From the IMG/VR virus record IMGVR_UViG_3300027746_000002, positions 1 through 38,717 of that record: a stretch of DNA of 38,717 nucleotides; one strand, written 5' to 3'. This DNA comes from a virus. Shown here in pieces: positions 8,474 to 17,001 of this stretch. The notes below the pieces were generated by a model, which ran no database searches, was not told the DNA's origin, and saw only the letters and a list, made by a program, of their open reading frames with translations. Made by a program: the position numbers and the translations under genes. Position 1 is the first letter of the stretch; the number at the start of each line of letters is the position of its first letter.

Positions 8474-9580
8474 ATGGCAAACGAAACAAATGTCTTTGGC
8501 CTTAAAGACCCAAATAATATACAGTTAGCCAAGGATCTTGCTAGCTATAGAGAGGGAGTTGTTGGCTCGTATGCTGCGGCAAAAGCTAATCAAGCTGCAT
8601 CTGCTGCTGCACAAAGACAACAAGCAGAAGACGATTTACGGAAACAGTATGAGTCTATTCCAGATCAAAACAAAATACTTCCAGACAAAAGTGGGCTTTA
8701 TCCTGCTATAGACCACGATTTTAAAGCTGCTGCAAAACGAATTGAGTTTAATCATCAAAGGTCGATGATTGACCCTAATGACACTGCCGCTGACACTCGG
8801 TTAAAAATGCTCAACGAAGCAATTCCAGTAAGAGAACGTCAGGACTTTATTGATACCGATTTATATAAAAATGTTGTTCAAGAAAATACGTCTAATAAAG
8901 AACGTGTCACGATGGCAAACAACTTGCACGATCAGTTAATTAAAATGAAAGCTGCACTTGATAAAGGTGATATGCTTCTTGCGGCAAACATTGGTAAGAC
9001 AGGGGTAATGAAAAGCACCAATTCCATGCAAGGGAAAGATGCCGTTAGTCCAAGTGAGCAAAGCACTCGATACCAAGACTTGCTTAGTTTTCCAGACATT
9101 TTAATTCAAAATCAACAAGGGCAAAGCGTATCCAAGCAACTTTTGTCTAGGATGGCTATGGCGTTTGGAAAAGATCAAAAAGAGTTTAATAGCCTATCAG
9201 AAAAGTTTAATGGGTTAATAGCGGGCGCAATTGAAGCTGATCCTGCTAATTTTTATAAAACAGTTTATGAACTGCATAACGCCGCAGTAGATACGGCAAC
9301 TCGAAATGTAGAACGAGTTCGCGATATGAGTAGCCCGTATCATGCTAAATTACTTCAAGCTAATCCCCCGCTAAGGCTACCAGCAGAAGCTGCACTAGGA
9401 ACGCAAATGGTAAATACTGGCACTCAGTATGCCCAACAAGCACCGCTTAGTATTCCAGTTAGTACTGGTGCAGCAAGCACAACATCGGGCACAGTTACCA
9501 CTGGAACTTCTCAAGCAGCACCTTCTGGTGTAGATCCGGCTTTGCTTGATGTTATGAGGAAAAAAGGCTTAATTAAATAA
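8474..9580 (+). CDS. Internal virion protein
   Basis: The 368-residue product is almost entirely helical by appearance, with Ala/Gln/Asp-rich segments (AAAKANQAASAAAQRQQAED near residue 40) and long amphipathic helices; the C-terminus (about residues 320-355) is a Thr/Ser/Ala/Gly-rich linker ending DPALLDVMRKKGLIK. It starts after a short A-rich leader (AAAACAT-ATG) with no Shine-Dalgarno sequence. It is inferred to be a scaffold-like component of the head-internal ejection apparatus from its position before the largest such protein. Confidence 0.6.
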   Translation: MANETNVFGLKDPNNIQLAKDLASYREGVVGSYAAAKANQAASAAAQRQQAEDDLRKQYESIPDQNKILPDKSGLYPAIDHDFKAAAKRIEFNHQRSMIDPNDTAADTRLKMLNEAIPVRERQDFIDTDLYKNVVQENTSNKERVTMANNLHDQLIKMKAALDKGDMLLAANIGKTGVMKSTNSMQGKDAVSPSEQSTRYQDLLSFPDILIQNQQGQSVSKQLLSRMAMAFGKDQKEFNSLSEKFNGLIAGAIEADPANFYKTVYELHNAAVDTATRNVERVRDMSSPYHAKLLQANPPLRLPAEAALGTQMVNTGTQYAQQAPLSIPVSTGAASTTSGTVTTGTSQAAPSGVDPALLDVMRKKGLIK

Positions 9581-9581
9581 T

Positions 9582-12500
9582 ATGCCTGATTACTCTACTA
9601 TGTCTGATGCAGAGCTTCAAGCTTTGTACAACCAACAGACGGGTCAAGCTACTCCTGCGCCGGCTCCTGTTTCTGCCCAGCAGCCTCAAAGTCAGGATTA
9701 CAGCAAGATGTCTGACGCTCAGTTGCAAGAGCTATTCAGACAACAACAGGCTGCTCAACAAAGTGTTAAAGAAGATCCGCGCAATCTTCCTCAGCCAATT
9801 TCATCTGATGACAAAAAAAACGTAGCTGCAATTCTAAGCAACATAAAGCCAAGTAGCCCAGATGATGGCATGACTTTATCTATGCCTAAGATGAGTCAGG
9901 ATTTTGTTCGTGACTTTAGATCTATTACAGGAGTTCATCCCGAAACGCTTAGGATTGATAAAGATACAAGCGACGAAAGATTTGCTACTTCTGCTAAAGA
10001 AGCATTCAATGCTGCCGTTGCAGATGGGTTAATTAAACCTGATTTTTCACAGGGTGAACTTAAGGAAAAGTTTCAAAACTTTGAGACAAAGTGGAACGAA
10101 TATAAGACAGAAATGGAAAGCAGTATGCTTGGTGCTGCTGCGAGGGGAGCAAAAACTTCATTCCTCCCTACAGTTGCTGCTGTAGGTGGAGCTTTGCTAG
10201 GTTCTCCCTCTGTAGTTGGTTCTATAGGTTTAGGGGCCGCTGCTGGAATGGGTGCTGCCGTTGCTCAAGAACAACTTTTTCCATCAACCAGTGAGGAGAA
10301 AGCACAACGTGCTTTTGACCAAAGTAAAACTTCTACAAGAAATGCTCGGTTAGCTGGAGAAATTCTTCCCCAGTTTGCAACAGGAACTGTAAGACCAACG
10401 CTAAACGCAAAGTTGTTTAGCTTAGCTCCTGATGCGCTTAAACAATTTATTGGCACAACTGTCTTAACAGCGGGGCTTCCTGCTGCAATTGACTACGTAC
10501 AGGGCAATAAGTTTGATCCTGAGAGATTTGCTTGGGGCGTTGCAAATGCTGCGTTTGTTACTCCTACAAGATTTGGTCAAAAGTTATTTGATAAGTCTGC
10601 AAGAACAGAAATGCTTGCTACCGAAGCAAGGAACAAGATTTTTGCTGATGAACGCTTTCTTGGCATCAGTGGGCCAAACAGAGCAGATGCCATTGCTCGT
10701 CTCAGGAATTACGGGGAAGCTTCTATAAATGGCATTCAGCCCATGATGGGTGAGTACTTGGAAAACCAAGCCATTATCTCTTTTCAAAAAGCACTTCAGA
10801 ACTCTAAAGAAGGTGCGCGAATGAGACAAAGGCAATTTGATAATCAAGTTGCTGCTGCTGCGGCTAACGAAAGGTTAGCGGGTTATGAAACGCTTGTTGA
10901 TGATAGGGCTGCTAGAACTTTTTTTGAACAGCAACACGCTGAATTAAATGCTCAAGCTCAACACGCAAGACAACAGTTAATTGCTCAAGGGAATGCAGAT
11001 GCTGAAGTTATTATAGCACAAGCTCACGCTCAGTCAGAGGCTTTAAATTTAGCCCGTGAACAAGGAATTATTACTGCTGAAAATGCAGTAACATCTGCTA
11101 ATAGCGTTTTTTCTCAAGCTGTTGAGGATATTCATGCCTCAAGAGGAACTAGCACTACCGCATCTACAAGAGCAGTCAACTTGCTTGATGCGTTAAAAGA
11201 TGCTGCCTATGTACCTGTAAGACAAGCATATGCCGCAATACCTAAAAATGCTATAACGGATTACCAAAACACGTATAGAGCAGCAAAAAAAGCAGCATCT
11301 AAAACAAGCCTTGGGAGTTTAAAAAGTGTTCCTGCTGTAATTTCAGACATTCTTCAGCAGTATGCTCCTAGAATCGGCAGAGGTGGGAGATCCATCCTTC
11401 CAAGGGTGCGTATTTCGGTAATGATGAAAGACCTTGAAACAATTACTGAAGAAATTTCAAAAGCTGTTCTGGCAAAAGAAAATTCTACAGCAAGACTGCT
11501 TGGTCAAATCAAAACAGGAATTGAACGCGATCTATCTGTTGCTGAAGCTAGTTATGAAGGTATTAGAATAGCAAAAGATTTATACTACCAATACGCACAG
11601 AAGTACGTAAACGGCACAGTTGGTAATATGCTACACGCATCTCAGTCTCTTGATAAAGACTTGAGATTGTCTGAGATGCTTTATTCTAAAAGCTCTGAGC
11701 ATCAAACTCTGAATGGCCCGCAACAGTTACTTGCTGCTTTGAACGGATCTGGTGAAGACATGGTTCTTCAACAGTTGTTAAACGACATGGCGCAGCAAGG
11801 TGGAGGCACAAGTGCATCACTGGAAAAATGGATCAATAGTGACAAGATTTCTAGGGTGCTTGCCACGTTCCCAATGCGTAACCAACTTGAAGCTGTCATT
11901 AACAGGGTTCGTGATGCTGAGGTAATGGCGGGCAGGGCTAGGGCTGAACTTGATGCTAGACGAGCAGTTCCAATTGAACGTCCAAATAGGGCTGAACTTG
12001 ATCGGGCACAGCAAGTAAGACAACAAGCTAGAGATACCGCAGAGATTCAATACAGAGCAGAACGTGAGCGTTTACAGAATGAAGCATTCACGGCTTTTGT
12101 TGGCGCAGACTGTCGAACTGCAATTCGGGATATTATGTCCTCCAGAGATCCTGTTGGCGTTGCAACTCAAATGATGCAAGCTGCTGCTGGTGATGCTTCT
12201 GGGGAAGCTGTTGTAGGGCTTCAAAATGCCATGAGGCAGCATTACAAAGAGGCAGTTGCCAGCACTAAAGCACTCACTTCTGGGTTGAATATGGATGATC
12301 CTCTTCAACTGAGCCAGTTACAGGTTATTAGCGGAAAGATCAATGCGGCATTGGTGGATAATGGCCCACTCCGATCTGTAATGAATGTTGTCTTACCTCC
12401 TAGTGAACTTCAGACACTCGATGTCTTAAGACGACAGGTGCAGTACATTACCAATCCATTTCGTAACGTAAATGGCGATTCTGTCACTGCCTCAATGCGG

Positions 12501-13118
12501 GGTGCAATGGGTGCTATTGAAGATGCGCTCAATAACAACGCAATTGGAATTCTTGGAAAAATTGCACGAGGTGGCAACCTTAACAGGTACATCCAGAATG
12601 GCACGACTAGGTTCACCGATGCCATGCAGTGGCTTTACTATGGTCAACCAGATACCATTCGCCCAAATAATAAAGCTGTAAACGCCATCAAAGGATTTGC
12701 TGAAGAATGGTTTGGTTTGACAGGCAAAGGCATGGAACAACGTGCGGCAGAGTTGCTTGTCGATGCCATGCTAAATCCTAGCACTATTGGAATTGAGGCA
12801 ATTCAAGGTAACCCTGCATCTCCCAGAATGCGGGCATTTATCCGAGCTTACGTAATTCAAAAAGATCAGTTGGTGGAACAACCTACTGTGTTGCCGTTCA
12901 ACAGCTTAAACACCAAAGAGGTGCAACTTGAGAATGGCAAATTGCTCAAAGATGGAGTGACTGGGTACTCAATCCAAAACACCGCCAATAAGTTCAAGGT
13001 TTTTAACCAAAAAGGTGAACGAATCGGGATTTACAACGACCTTGAGGAAGCTAGGCAAAGCGCAGTAGTGTCTTATAATAAGCACATTATGAACGTGAAG
13101 TCGGGCAAGCAAAAATAA
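9582..13118 (+). CDS. Large internal virion / DNA ejection protein
   Basis: This is the longest gene, 1178 residues. The N-terminus has two copies of an YS-MSD-ELQ-L motif (residues about 4-15 and 40-51), a repeat often seen at the front of large podoviral internal proteins. A hydrophobic Gly/Ala segment (about residues 187-230) could cross a membrane during ejection. Residues 430-500 form a long Ala/Gln/Glu coiled coil. No lysozyme or transglycosylase catalytic motif is evident. In short-tailed phages the corresponding protein forms the channel through the envelope; here that role is inferred from size, position as last gene of the structural block, and architecture. Confidence 0.7.
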   Translation: MPDYSTMSDAELQALYNQQTGQATPAPAPVSAQQPQSQDYSKMSDAQLQELFRQQQAAQQSVKEDPRNLPQPISSDDKKNVAAILSNIKPSSPDDGMTLSMPKMSQDFVRDFRSITGVHPETLRIDKDTSDERFATSAKEAFNAAVADGLIKPDFSQGELKEKFQNFETKWNEYKTEMESSMLGAAARGAKTSFLPTVAAVGGALLGSPSVVGSIGLGAAAGMGAAVAQEQLFPSTSEEKAQRAFDQSKTSTRNARLAGEILPQFATGTVRPTLNAKLFSLAPDALKQFIGTTVLTAGLPAAIDYVQGNKFDPERFAWGVANAAFVTPTRFGQKLFDKSARTEMLATEARNKIFADERFLGISGPNRADAIARLRNYGEASINGIQPMMGEYLENQAIISFQKALQNSKEGARMRQRQFDNQVAAAAANERLAGYETLVDDRAARTFFEQQHAELNAQAQHARQQLIAQGNADAEVIIAQAHAQSEALNLAREQGIITAENAVTSANSVFSQAVEDIHASRGTSTTASTRAVNLLDALKDAAYVPVRQAYAAIPKNAITDYQNTYRAAKKAASKTSLGSLKSVPAVISDILQQYAPRIGRGGRSILPRVRISVMMKDLETITEEISKAVLAKENSTARLLGQIKTGIERDLSVAEASYEGIRIAKDLYYQYAQKYVNGTVGNMLHASQSLDKDLRLSEMLYSKSSEHQTLNGPQQLLAALNGSGEDMVLQQLLNDMAQQGGGTSASLEKWINSDKISRVLATFPMRNQLEAVINRVRDAEVMAGRARAELDARRAVPIERPNRAELDRAQQVRQQARDTAEIQYRAERERLQNEAFTAFVGADCRTAIRDIMSSRDPVGVATQMMQAAAGDASGEAVVGLQNAMRQHYKEAVASTKALTSGLNMDDPLQLSQLQVISGKINAALVDNGPLRSVMNVVLPPSELQTLDVLRRQVQYITNPFRNVNGDSVTASMRGAMGAIEDALNNNAIGILGKIARGGNLNRYIQNGTTRFTDAMQWLYYGQPDTIRPNNKAVNAIKGFAEEWFGLTGKGMEQRAAELLVDAMLNPSTIGIEAIQGNPASPRMRAFIRAYVIQKDQLVEQPTVLPFNSLNTKEVQLENGKLLKDGVTGYSIQNTANKFKVFNQKGERIGIYNDLEEARQSAVVSYNKHIMNVKSGKQK

Positions 13119-13228
13119 TTCTTAATTTTCTGGACGTTGGTCTAGATCGGAATAAGTTGAGTGCAGCTTTGGTGATTGGGAGTAGCACAAACGCTCCTCC
13201 CCCAAGCTAACGTAAAACTAAAAAAAAT
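13119..13228 (+). promoter_or_regulatory. Spacer between structural and replication blocks with imperfect hairpin
   Basis: This 110-base gap separates the last structural gene from the first replication gene. It holds an imperfect stem (GGGAG-T-AGC, loop ACAAAC, GCT-C-CTCCC) near 13176-13205 and the 9-mer CTAGATCGG at 13142-13150, which recurs after the capsid gene at 31923. I see no convincing sigma70 promoter and no T-run after the stem. It may mark transcript processing or termination. Confidence 0.35.
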
Positions 13229-13909
13229 ATGAAAGTAGCTAAAGTTCAAGACATTGCCAACCTCGCAGACGGGTCTGTGATTGGCGAAATGAAGGTGCAG
13301 ATTAAAGCTGCATTCCCTCCTAAAACGGGAGAAGGCAAGTATGGGCCGTGGAGAGTTCAAGCGTGCATCGTGAAAGATGGCACGGGAGAAATCCGAGCAT
13401 CATTCTGGACTCCAGAAGATATGCAACCGCTTGTTGGCAAGGTTGTGACTATCAAAGCACAGGCTGGAAGCAAAGGACTGCAAGGGCTATCCGTGCAGCA
13501 TAACAACCACAGTGGCGCGAATGAATTGAAGGTAACCGACAAGGCTGGCATCTACGAAGGAGACGCTCCTGCTGTAGGCGAGTATGTTGCTCAAGCCACT
13601 GCGAAAGTACAAACACCTCATGCTGCTGCTGCCACAAGTCCAACAACTGCACGCAAGCGTTTGTTCCAACACGCTCAGTTGTATTCTGAGTGCATCAAAG
13701 CTGCATTGTATATCCGCGAGCAGCACAAACTGTCTGACGACCACTTTCAGGCTGCTGTAGCTTCGATGTACATCAGCGCAGATCGTGCAGGACTCTTTGC
13801 CTGTTTCCCTGACGGGGCAAAGTCCGCTGAACCTGTTCCTGTACCTCCACCTGTTCGTGATGAGATTCCATTGTCTCACGATGAACTCAGCGATGACATT
13901 GGCTGGTAA
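13229..13909 (+). CDS. OB-fold single-stranded-DNA-binding-type protein
   Basis: The 226-residue protein has an N-terminal OB-fold-like domain (residues about 1-110): VQDIANLADGSVIGEMKVQI, then WRVQACIVKDGTGEIRASFW, then VGKVVTIKAQAG. This matches nucleic-acid-binding OB proteins of the RPA/tRNA-anti type. A middle Ala/Thr linker leads to a helical segment and an acidic tail ending DELSDDIGW, like the acidic tip by which SSB recruits partners. It is the first gene of the replication block. Specific SSB identity is inferred. Confidence 0.68.
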   Translation: MKVAKVQDIANLADGSVIGEMKVQIKAAFPPKTGEGKYGPWRVQACIVKDGTGEIRASFWTPEDMQPLVGKVVTIKAQAGSKGLQGLSVQHNNHSGANELKVTDKAGIYEGDAPAVGEYVAQATAKVQTPHAAAATSPTTARKRLFQHAQLYSECIKAALYIREQHKLSDDHFQAAVASMYISADRAGLFACFPDGAKSAEPVPVPPPVRDEIPLSHDELSDDIGW

Positions 13910-14238
13910 TGAATGCCCGCCAAAAGGGAGCAAGAGGTGAACGTCTCTGGCGTGACCAGCTTCGTGAAGCTGGGTTCACAGCCAGACGGGGGCAGCAATT
14001 TGCAGGTGGCACAGATAGTCCTGATGTCATCTGTGAAGAGCTAAAGAACCTTCACATGGAGGTGAAGTGTGTTCAAGCCTTGAACCTTGATGGTGCTTGC
14101 GATCAAGCCAAGCGAGATGCAGGTCAAAAGACTTGGATTGTTGCCCACAAAAAAGATCGCAAGGATTGGAAGGTTACAATGTCTGCTGAGACGTTCTTCC
14201 AGTTGCTCCGTGAAGGCATGGATTGTTTTACAAAATGA
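13909..14238 (+). CDS. PD-(D/E)XK endonuclease, Holliday-junction-resolvase-like
   Basis: The 109-residue protein has the core of this nuclease fold: an N-terminal helix with Glu (KGARGERLW, residues 6-14), a strand with SPDVI (Asp about residue 38), and MEVKC (Glu-x-Lys, about residues 50-54). Small resolvase-like nucleases of phages and archaea share this pattern and cut branched DNA during replication or packaging. It overlaps the preceding gene by one base (TAATG) and the next by ATGA. The fold is confident; the exact substrate is not. Confidence 0.75.
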   Translation: MNARQKGARGERLWRDQLREAGFTARRGQQFAGGTDSPDVICEELKNLHMEVKCVQALNLDGACDQAKRDAGQKTWIVAHKKDRKDWKVTMSAETFFQLLREGMDCFTK

Positions 14239-14603
14239 AACGCTATCTTTCAAAACAACAAAGATTAGAAGTTGAGTTCCGCTTGAAAGTTGCAGAAAAG
14301 TTTGGAATTAAACCTATTAGCATTAGGGCATCTAAATTACTCGACAAACATTTTGAGTCTGGCAATCAAGTTAGGCAATCGTTTGAAAAAAAACAGATTC
14401 TTAAAATTAGGCAAATGGGCAAGAAGACGTTGAGAGAGCTTCTTTGTGCATTTGGCTTTTGCCAAGAAGAAGGTTTGGCATGGTGGACATGGCATCACGA
14501 CTGTTGTTCATTCAGTGTGCGGCCTAAGACAAATTATAAAGAAGAGCTTGGGAGTTATGCTCAAATCTTTAGAAAGCACGTTAATGTGAGCCAGCTTACT
14601 TAA
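14235..14603 (+). CDS. Small basic protein with helix-hairpin-helix-like motif
   Basis: The product is 122 residues when started at the ATG that overlaps the previous stop (ATGA); an upstream TTG at 14223 is possible but less likely. Residues about 60-75 (IRQMGKKTLRELLCAF) resemble the helix-hairpin-helix of the RNA polymerase alpha C-terminal domain (GKKSL-EI), a DNA- and protein-contact motif. The C-terminal half is Trp/His/Cys-rich (WWTWHHDCCS). A DNA-contact role is inferred; the family is not recognised. Confidence 0.55.
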   Translation: MKRYLSKQQRLEVEFRLKVAEKFGIKPISIRASKLLDKHFESGNQVRQSFEKKQILKIRQMGKKTLRELLCAFGFCQEEGLAWWTWHHDCCSFSVRPKTNYKEELGSYAQIFRKHVNVSQLT

Positions 14604-14611
14604 ACATTTTC

Positions 14612-14653
14612 CCATTACGTAAACTATTCTTTGGCGAGACGAGGCCGTAATGG
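14612..14653 (+). repeat. 8-bp inverted repeat in intergenic spacer
   Basis: CCATTACG (14612-14619) and CGTAATGG (14646-14653) are perfect complements separated by 26 bases, in the 107-base gap between two replication genes. A further GCGCG/CGCGC pair follows at about 14667-14690. The RNA could fold as two stems before the next start codon. No T-run follows, so it is not a typical terminator. Confidence 0.5.
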
Positions 14654-14710
14654 ATAAACGATGGGGCGCGACACCGAGATCAACGCGCAAATTTAATTAT
14701 AAACAAAATT

Positions 14711-15046
14711 ATGAGCGATAGATACCGAGCAATAACAGAGTTAGCAAGAATGCGGAGGATAACCCCAGAGGAGTGGGTTATGATGATTAACGAACTTGAC
14801 GATAGCATCCGAGAACAGGTTGCTAACATCATTTGGTGGGACTTCTTTGGCACAAAGACCCTTGGGAATAAGTGGCATCATCTCGACCACATTATCCAAA
14901 AAAGAATGCCAGTTGTTGCTGATGCTCAAGACTTGTACGTTGCGCTGCTCAAGTGCAGCTATGACCCAAGAATTGCGTCAACAAGGTTGAATTTGAGGTC
15001 TAAGGGATGCAAACCCCGTCACGCTAAGAAGGGAGCTTCCAAATGA
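14711..15046 (+). CDS. Hypothetical replication-block protein
   Basis: The 111-residue product has an acidic, helical N-terminal half (TPEEWVMMINELDDSIREQVANIIWWDFF), a central WHHLDHII, and a basic Lys/Arg-rich tail (KGCKPRHAKKGASK) suited to nucleic-acid contact. It starts after the AT-rich leader ACAAAATT with no Shine-Dalgarno sequence and overlaps the next gene by four bases. No family recognised. Confidence 0.6.
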   Translation: MSDRYRAITELARMRRITPEEWVMMINELDDSIREQVANIIWWDFFGTKTLGNKWHHLDHIIQKRMPVVADAQDLYVALLKCSYDPRIASTRLNLRSKGCKPRHAKKGASK

Positions 15047-15693
15047 ACATTTCCATCAAAGTTACCTATGCCTCAGGCACTGTCACCGAAATACTCATTC
15101 CTTGGGAGGAAAAGGCATTGACTGCTGTCTCCTATCTAGGAGATGAGGACAAGGGGGTAGAAACCCCATCCAAGACGCAGGAAGAGCTAGATGCCGAGTA
15201 CTCGATGGACTACAAATTGCAGCAAGACGACTTGAGGCCAAGCGGCAATCGGTACAAGTCAGTTGCTGATCTTGCAGATAGTTTAAATATTGCTAGGGAA
15301 AAGGAGGAGGGGAAGGGGATTGGTAGGATAGGGGGTGTGGGGGAAAGGAAGGAAAGGGGTGGGGAGGAGGAAAAACCCGACCAAGAAACTGACTTGTCAC
15401 AAGTCACCTTCGATACCCAGACCACTTGTTATCAAGTGCCACTCAAGACCCTCAATGACTTCATCGCCGCTTACGGACTTGAAGCGGTGAAACGTGAGTT
15501 CCCGCTTGCCAAGGCTTGGTTGTCTGCAAATCCAAAGAAACGCAAGACGCATCAAGGGACAGGTAGGTTCCTGAATGCTTGGTTAAGCAGGGCACAACAA
15601 CCTGTGCATTTTATCGACTACAAAGCTGCCATGAAAAAACCAGAGACTGGCAGTCTGCTTAGTCCATCAACCGACAGTCAGGAGGGTTGGTAA
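15043..15693 (+). CDS. Replication initiator / helicase-loader-like protein (lambda O-like layout)
   Basis: The 216-residue product has an N-terminal domain (residues 1-85), a very unusual Gly/Glu/Lys/Arg linker (about 86-112) encoded by a G-rich tract, and a C-terminal domain with AKAWLSANPKKRKTHQGTGR and FLNAWLSRAQ. That last block is a hallmark of phage replication proteins placed next to DnaB or DnaC genes. It stands directly before the helicase gene, the usual place for an initiator/loader. In lambda the origin lies within gene O; here the linker DNA (15295-15438) has origin-like features. Translation may benefit from GGGAG upstream. Confidence 0.65.
   Translation: MNISIKVTYASGTVTEILIPWEEKALTAVSYLGDEDKGVETPSKTQEELDAEYSMDYKLQQDDLRPSGNRYKSVADLADSLNIAREKEEGKGIGRIGGVGERKERGGEEEKPDQETDLSQVTFDTQTTCYQVPLKTLNDFIAAYGLEAVKREFPLAKAWLSANPKKRKTHQGTGRFLNAWLSRAQQPVHFIDYKAAMKKPETGSLLSPSTDSQEGW
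15295..15438 (+). other. Candidate origin inside the O-like gene: G-rich tract plus two dyads
   Basis: From 15294 (a C) to 15376 there is no cytosine on this strand; the tract carries several runs of four or five G, spaced so that a G-quadruplex or triplex is possible. Directly after it come two dyads: TGACTTG-TCA-CAAGTCA (15390-15406) and CACTTG-TTAT-CAAGTG (15423-15438). Position within a replication-initiator gene is as in lambdoid phages. Origin function is an inference. Confidence 0.45.
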
Positions 15694-16343
15694 TGCAAAT
15701 CCCACTTGCGACTGAATCAGAACGTAGCATTGCTAGCGTTGCGCTTAATAATCCTACTACGTTTCTAAATATACTTGATGAAAAGCGTTTTAAGATATCA
15801 GACATATTTGATGCATTGAGCAGAGCAATCGTTGAGGTTGTCTTAGATTTAACCTCTCGATCTGTTGCTGTAGATGTTAGAATTGTATTTGAAAGTATAC
15901 GTGAACGTATACCGACAACTCAATTTTCTGAATTAACGCTTATTTATACCTTGATGCCAATTGAGGGGGCATTACCAAACCTGCTTGATATTGTTAAAGC
16001 TACTGCGAAGCGTAGAGCTTTGTTAATGGTCATGCAGGAGGGGCTGGCGAAGATTGATACGTATGACGTTAAGACACCTGACCTAGTGAACCAAGTGCAG
16101 ATGAAGGTTGATGCAATTCAGAACGAGTTGAATCCTCCTGCTATCATGGATACTAAGGCCATCATCATGGAACGTCTGCACATTTATGAAACAGGCGGCG
16201 ACCAGTCTCAGCGGATTCAGACAGGGTTTGATAAATTAGATAACCTTACCCCGATACGACTTGGTGATTTTGTAGTTATCGGCGGTGAAACAAAAAGCGG
16301 TAAAACAATGTTAGCGTTGAATATTATAGCACATCTATTATGA
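15693..16343 (+). CDS. dnaB (N-terminal fragment): Replicative helicase DnaB, N-terminal part (ends after Walker A helix)
   Basis: The 216-residue product contains the DnaB N-terminal helical domain (SERSIASVALNNPTTF near the start), the linker, and the beginning of the RecA-like motor, including Walker A GGETKSGKT (about residues 197-205) and the following helix MLALNIIAHLL, where a TGA stops it. The rest of the motor (Walker B, H3, H4) is encoded 2.15 kb downstream at 18497-19096. The stop overlaps the next gene's ATG (ATGA), so the end is integrated in the operon, not a random break. The start is ATG 15693, preceded by a GGAGG at 7 bases, one of the few good ribosome sites here; TTG 15687 is an alternative. 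The fragment alone cannot hydrolyse ATP. Confidence 0.88.
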   Translation: MQIPLATESERSIASVALNNPTTFLNILDEKRFKISDIFDALSRAIVEVVLDLTSRSVAVDVRIVFESIRERIPTTQFSELTLIYTLMPIEGALPNLLDIVKATAKRRALLMVMQEGLAKIDTYDVKTPDLVNQVQMKVDAIQNELNPPAIMDTKAIIMERLHIYETGGDQSQRIQTGFDKLDNLTPIRLGDFVVIGGETKSGKTMLALNIIAHLL

Positions 16344-16663
16344 CAAAAATTGTAAACTTAACCCCACACACTATAAATGTGGCGGGGCATACACCAATCA
16401 ATGCCTCTGGTGAAATTGCCAGAGTCAACTTTCAGATCATCCAGACAGGTGAGATTGAAGGGATACCAGTCATGGAAACCTTAGCTCACGGCATCAGTGG
16501 GCTTCCATCTGAAGCACAGGGTACAGTGTACATTGTACCAACAATGGTAAGACAATATTTCCCAAAGCGTCGTGACTTGTTGTCACCAGCAAAGCTACTG
16601 CGAAATAGTATTGGAGCAGTGGTTGGATGCGTTGGATTTGAGATTAACCCAGAACTAAAATAA
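16340..16663 (+). CDS. Conserved hypothetical protein in the helicase gap
   Basis: The 107-residue product begins MTKIVNLTPHTINVAGHTPI and continues with SGEIARV and VYIVPTMVRQYFPKRRDL. The NLTPH-N-start, SG-ARV and P-..V....P pattern recurs in small proteins of phages and bacteria whose function is unknown to me. It is predicted to be all-beta with a short helix. Its ATG overlaps the stop of the dnaB N-part, and its first codons contain ACAAAAA, which also precedes the dnaB C-part. Confidence 0.65.
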   Translation: MTKIVNLTPHTINVAGHTPINASGEIARVNFQIIQTGEIEGIPVMETLAHGISGLPSEAQGTVYIVPTMVRQYFPKRRDLLSPAKLLRNSIGAVVGCVGFEINPELK

Positions 16664-16665
16664 AT

Positions 16666-17001
16666 ATGAACGACGAAATAGAAGAACAAGAAGAACAAGA
16701 AGAACAAGAAGAACAAGAAGAAGAATTAACCATCGAGCAGAAATTACGCATCGAGTTAGCATGGCGAACATTGGAACGAGATCGAGCATTGGCTGCTATT
16801 AAATATCCACCACCATGTCTTCAATGTCAGGCTTATGAACGTGAGATTTCTGTCTTAAATAATCTTAATTTAAAATTAGCCGTAAGGAATGATAAGCTTG
16901 AAAGTATGCGTGAAGCATTAAGACAAGCAAGCCTTGGTGAGTTGTGTGGAATTGAATGCGCTGACCCTGTAGATTTGACGGGATTGGAGGAACGGGAATG
17001 A
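16666..17001 (+). CDS. Coiled-coil protein with N-terminal EEQ repeat
   Basis: The 111-residue product starts MNDEI followed by four EEQ triplets, then a charged alpha-helical region (LTIEQKLRIELAWRTLERDRALAAI), a CLQC pair, and a leucine-heptad coil (ISVLNNLNLKLAVRNDKLESMREAL). Function unknown. The start has an AT-only leader (AATAAAT-ATG); the end overlaps the next gene by four bases. The N-terminal acid stretch is encoded by a 9-bp tandem repeat whose copy number may vary. Confidence 0.6.
   Translation: MNDEIEEQEEQEEQEEQEEELTIEQKLRIELAWRTLERDRALAAIKYPPPCLQCQAYEREISVLNNLNLKLAVRNDKLESMREALRQASLGELCGIECADPVDLTGLEERE
16681..16725 (+). repeat. 9-bp in-frame tandem repeat
   Basis: GAAGAACAA occurs four times in tandem (16681-16716), followed by GAAGAAGAA. 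Each unit encodes Glu-Glu-Gln, so slippage would change length without breaking the frame. Confidence 0.95.
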
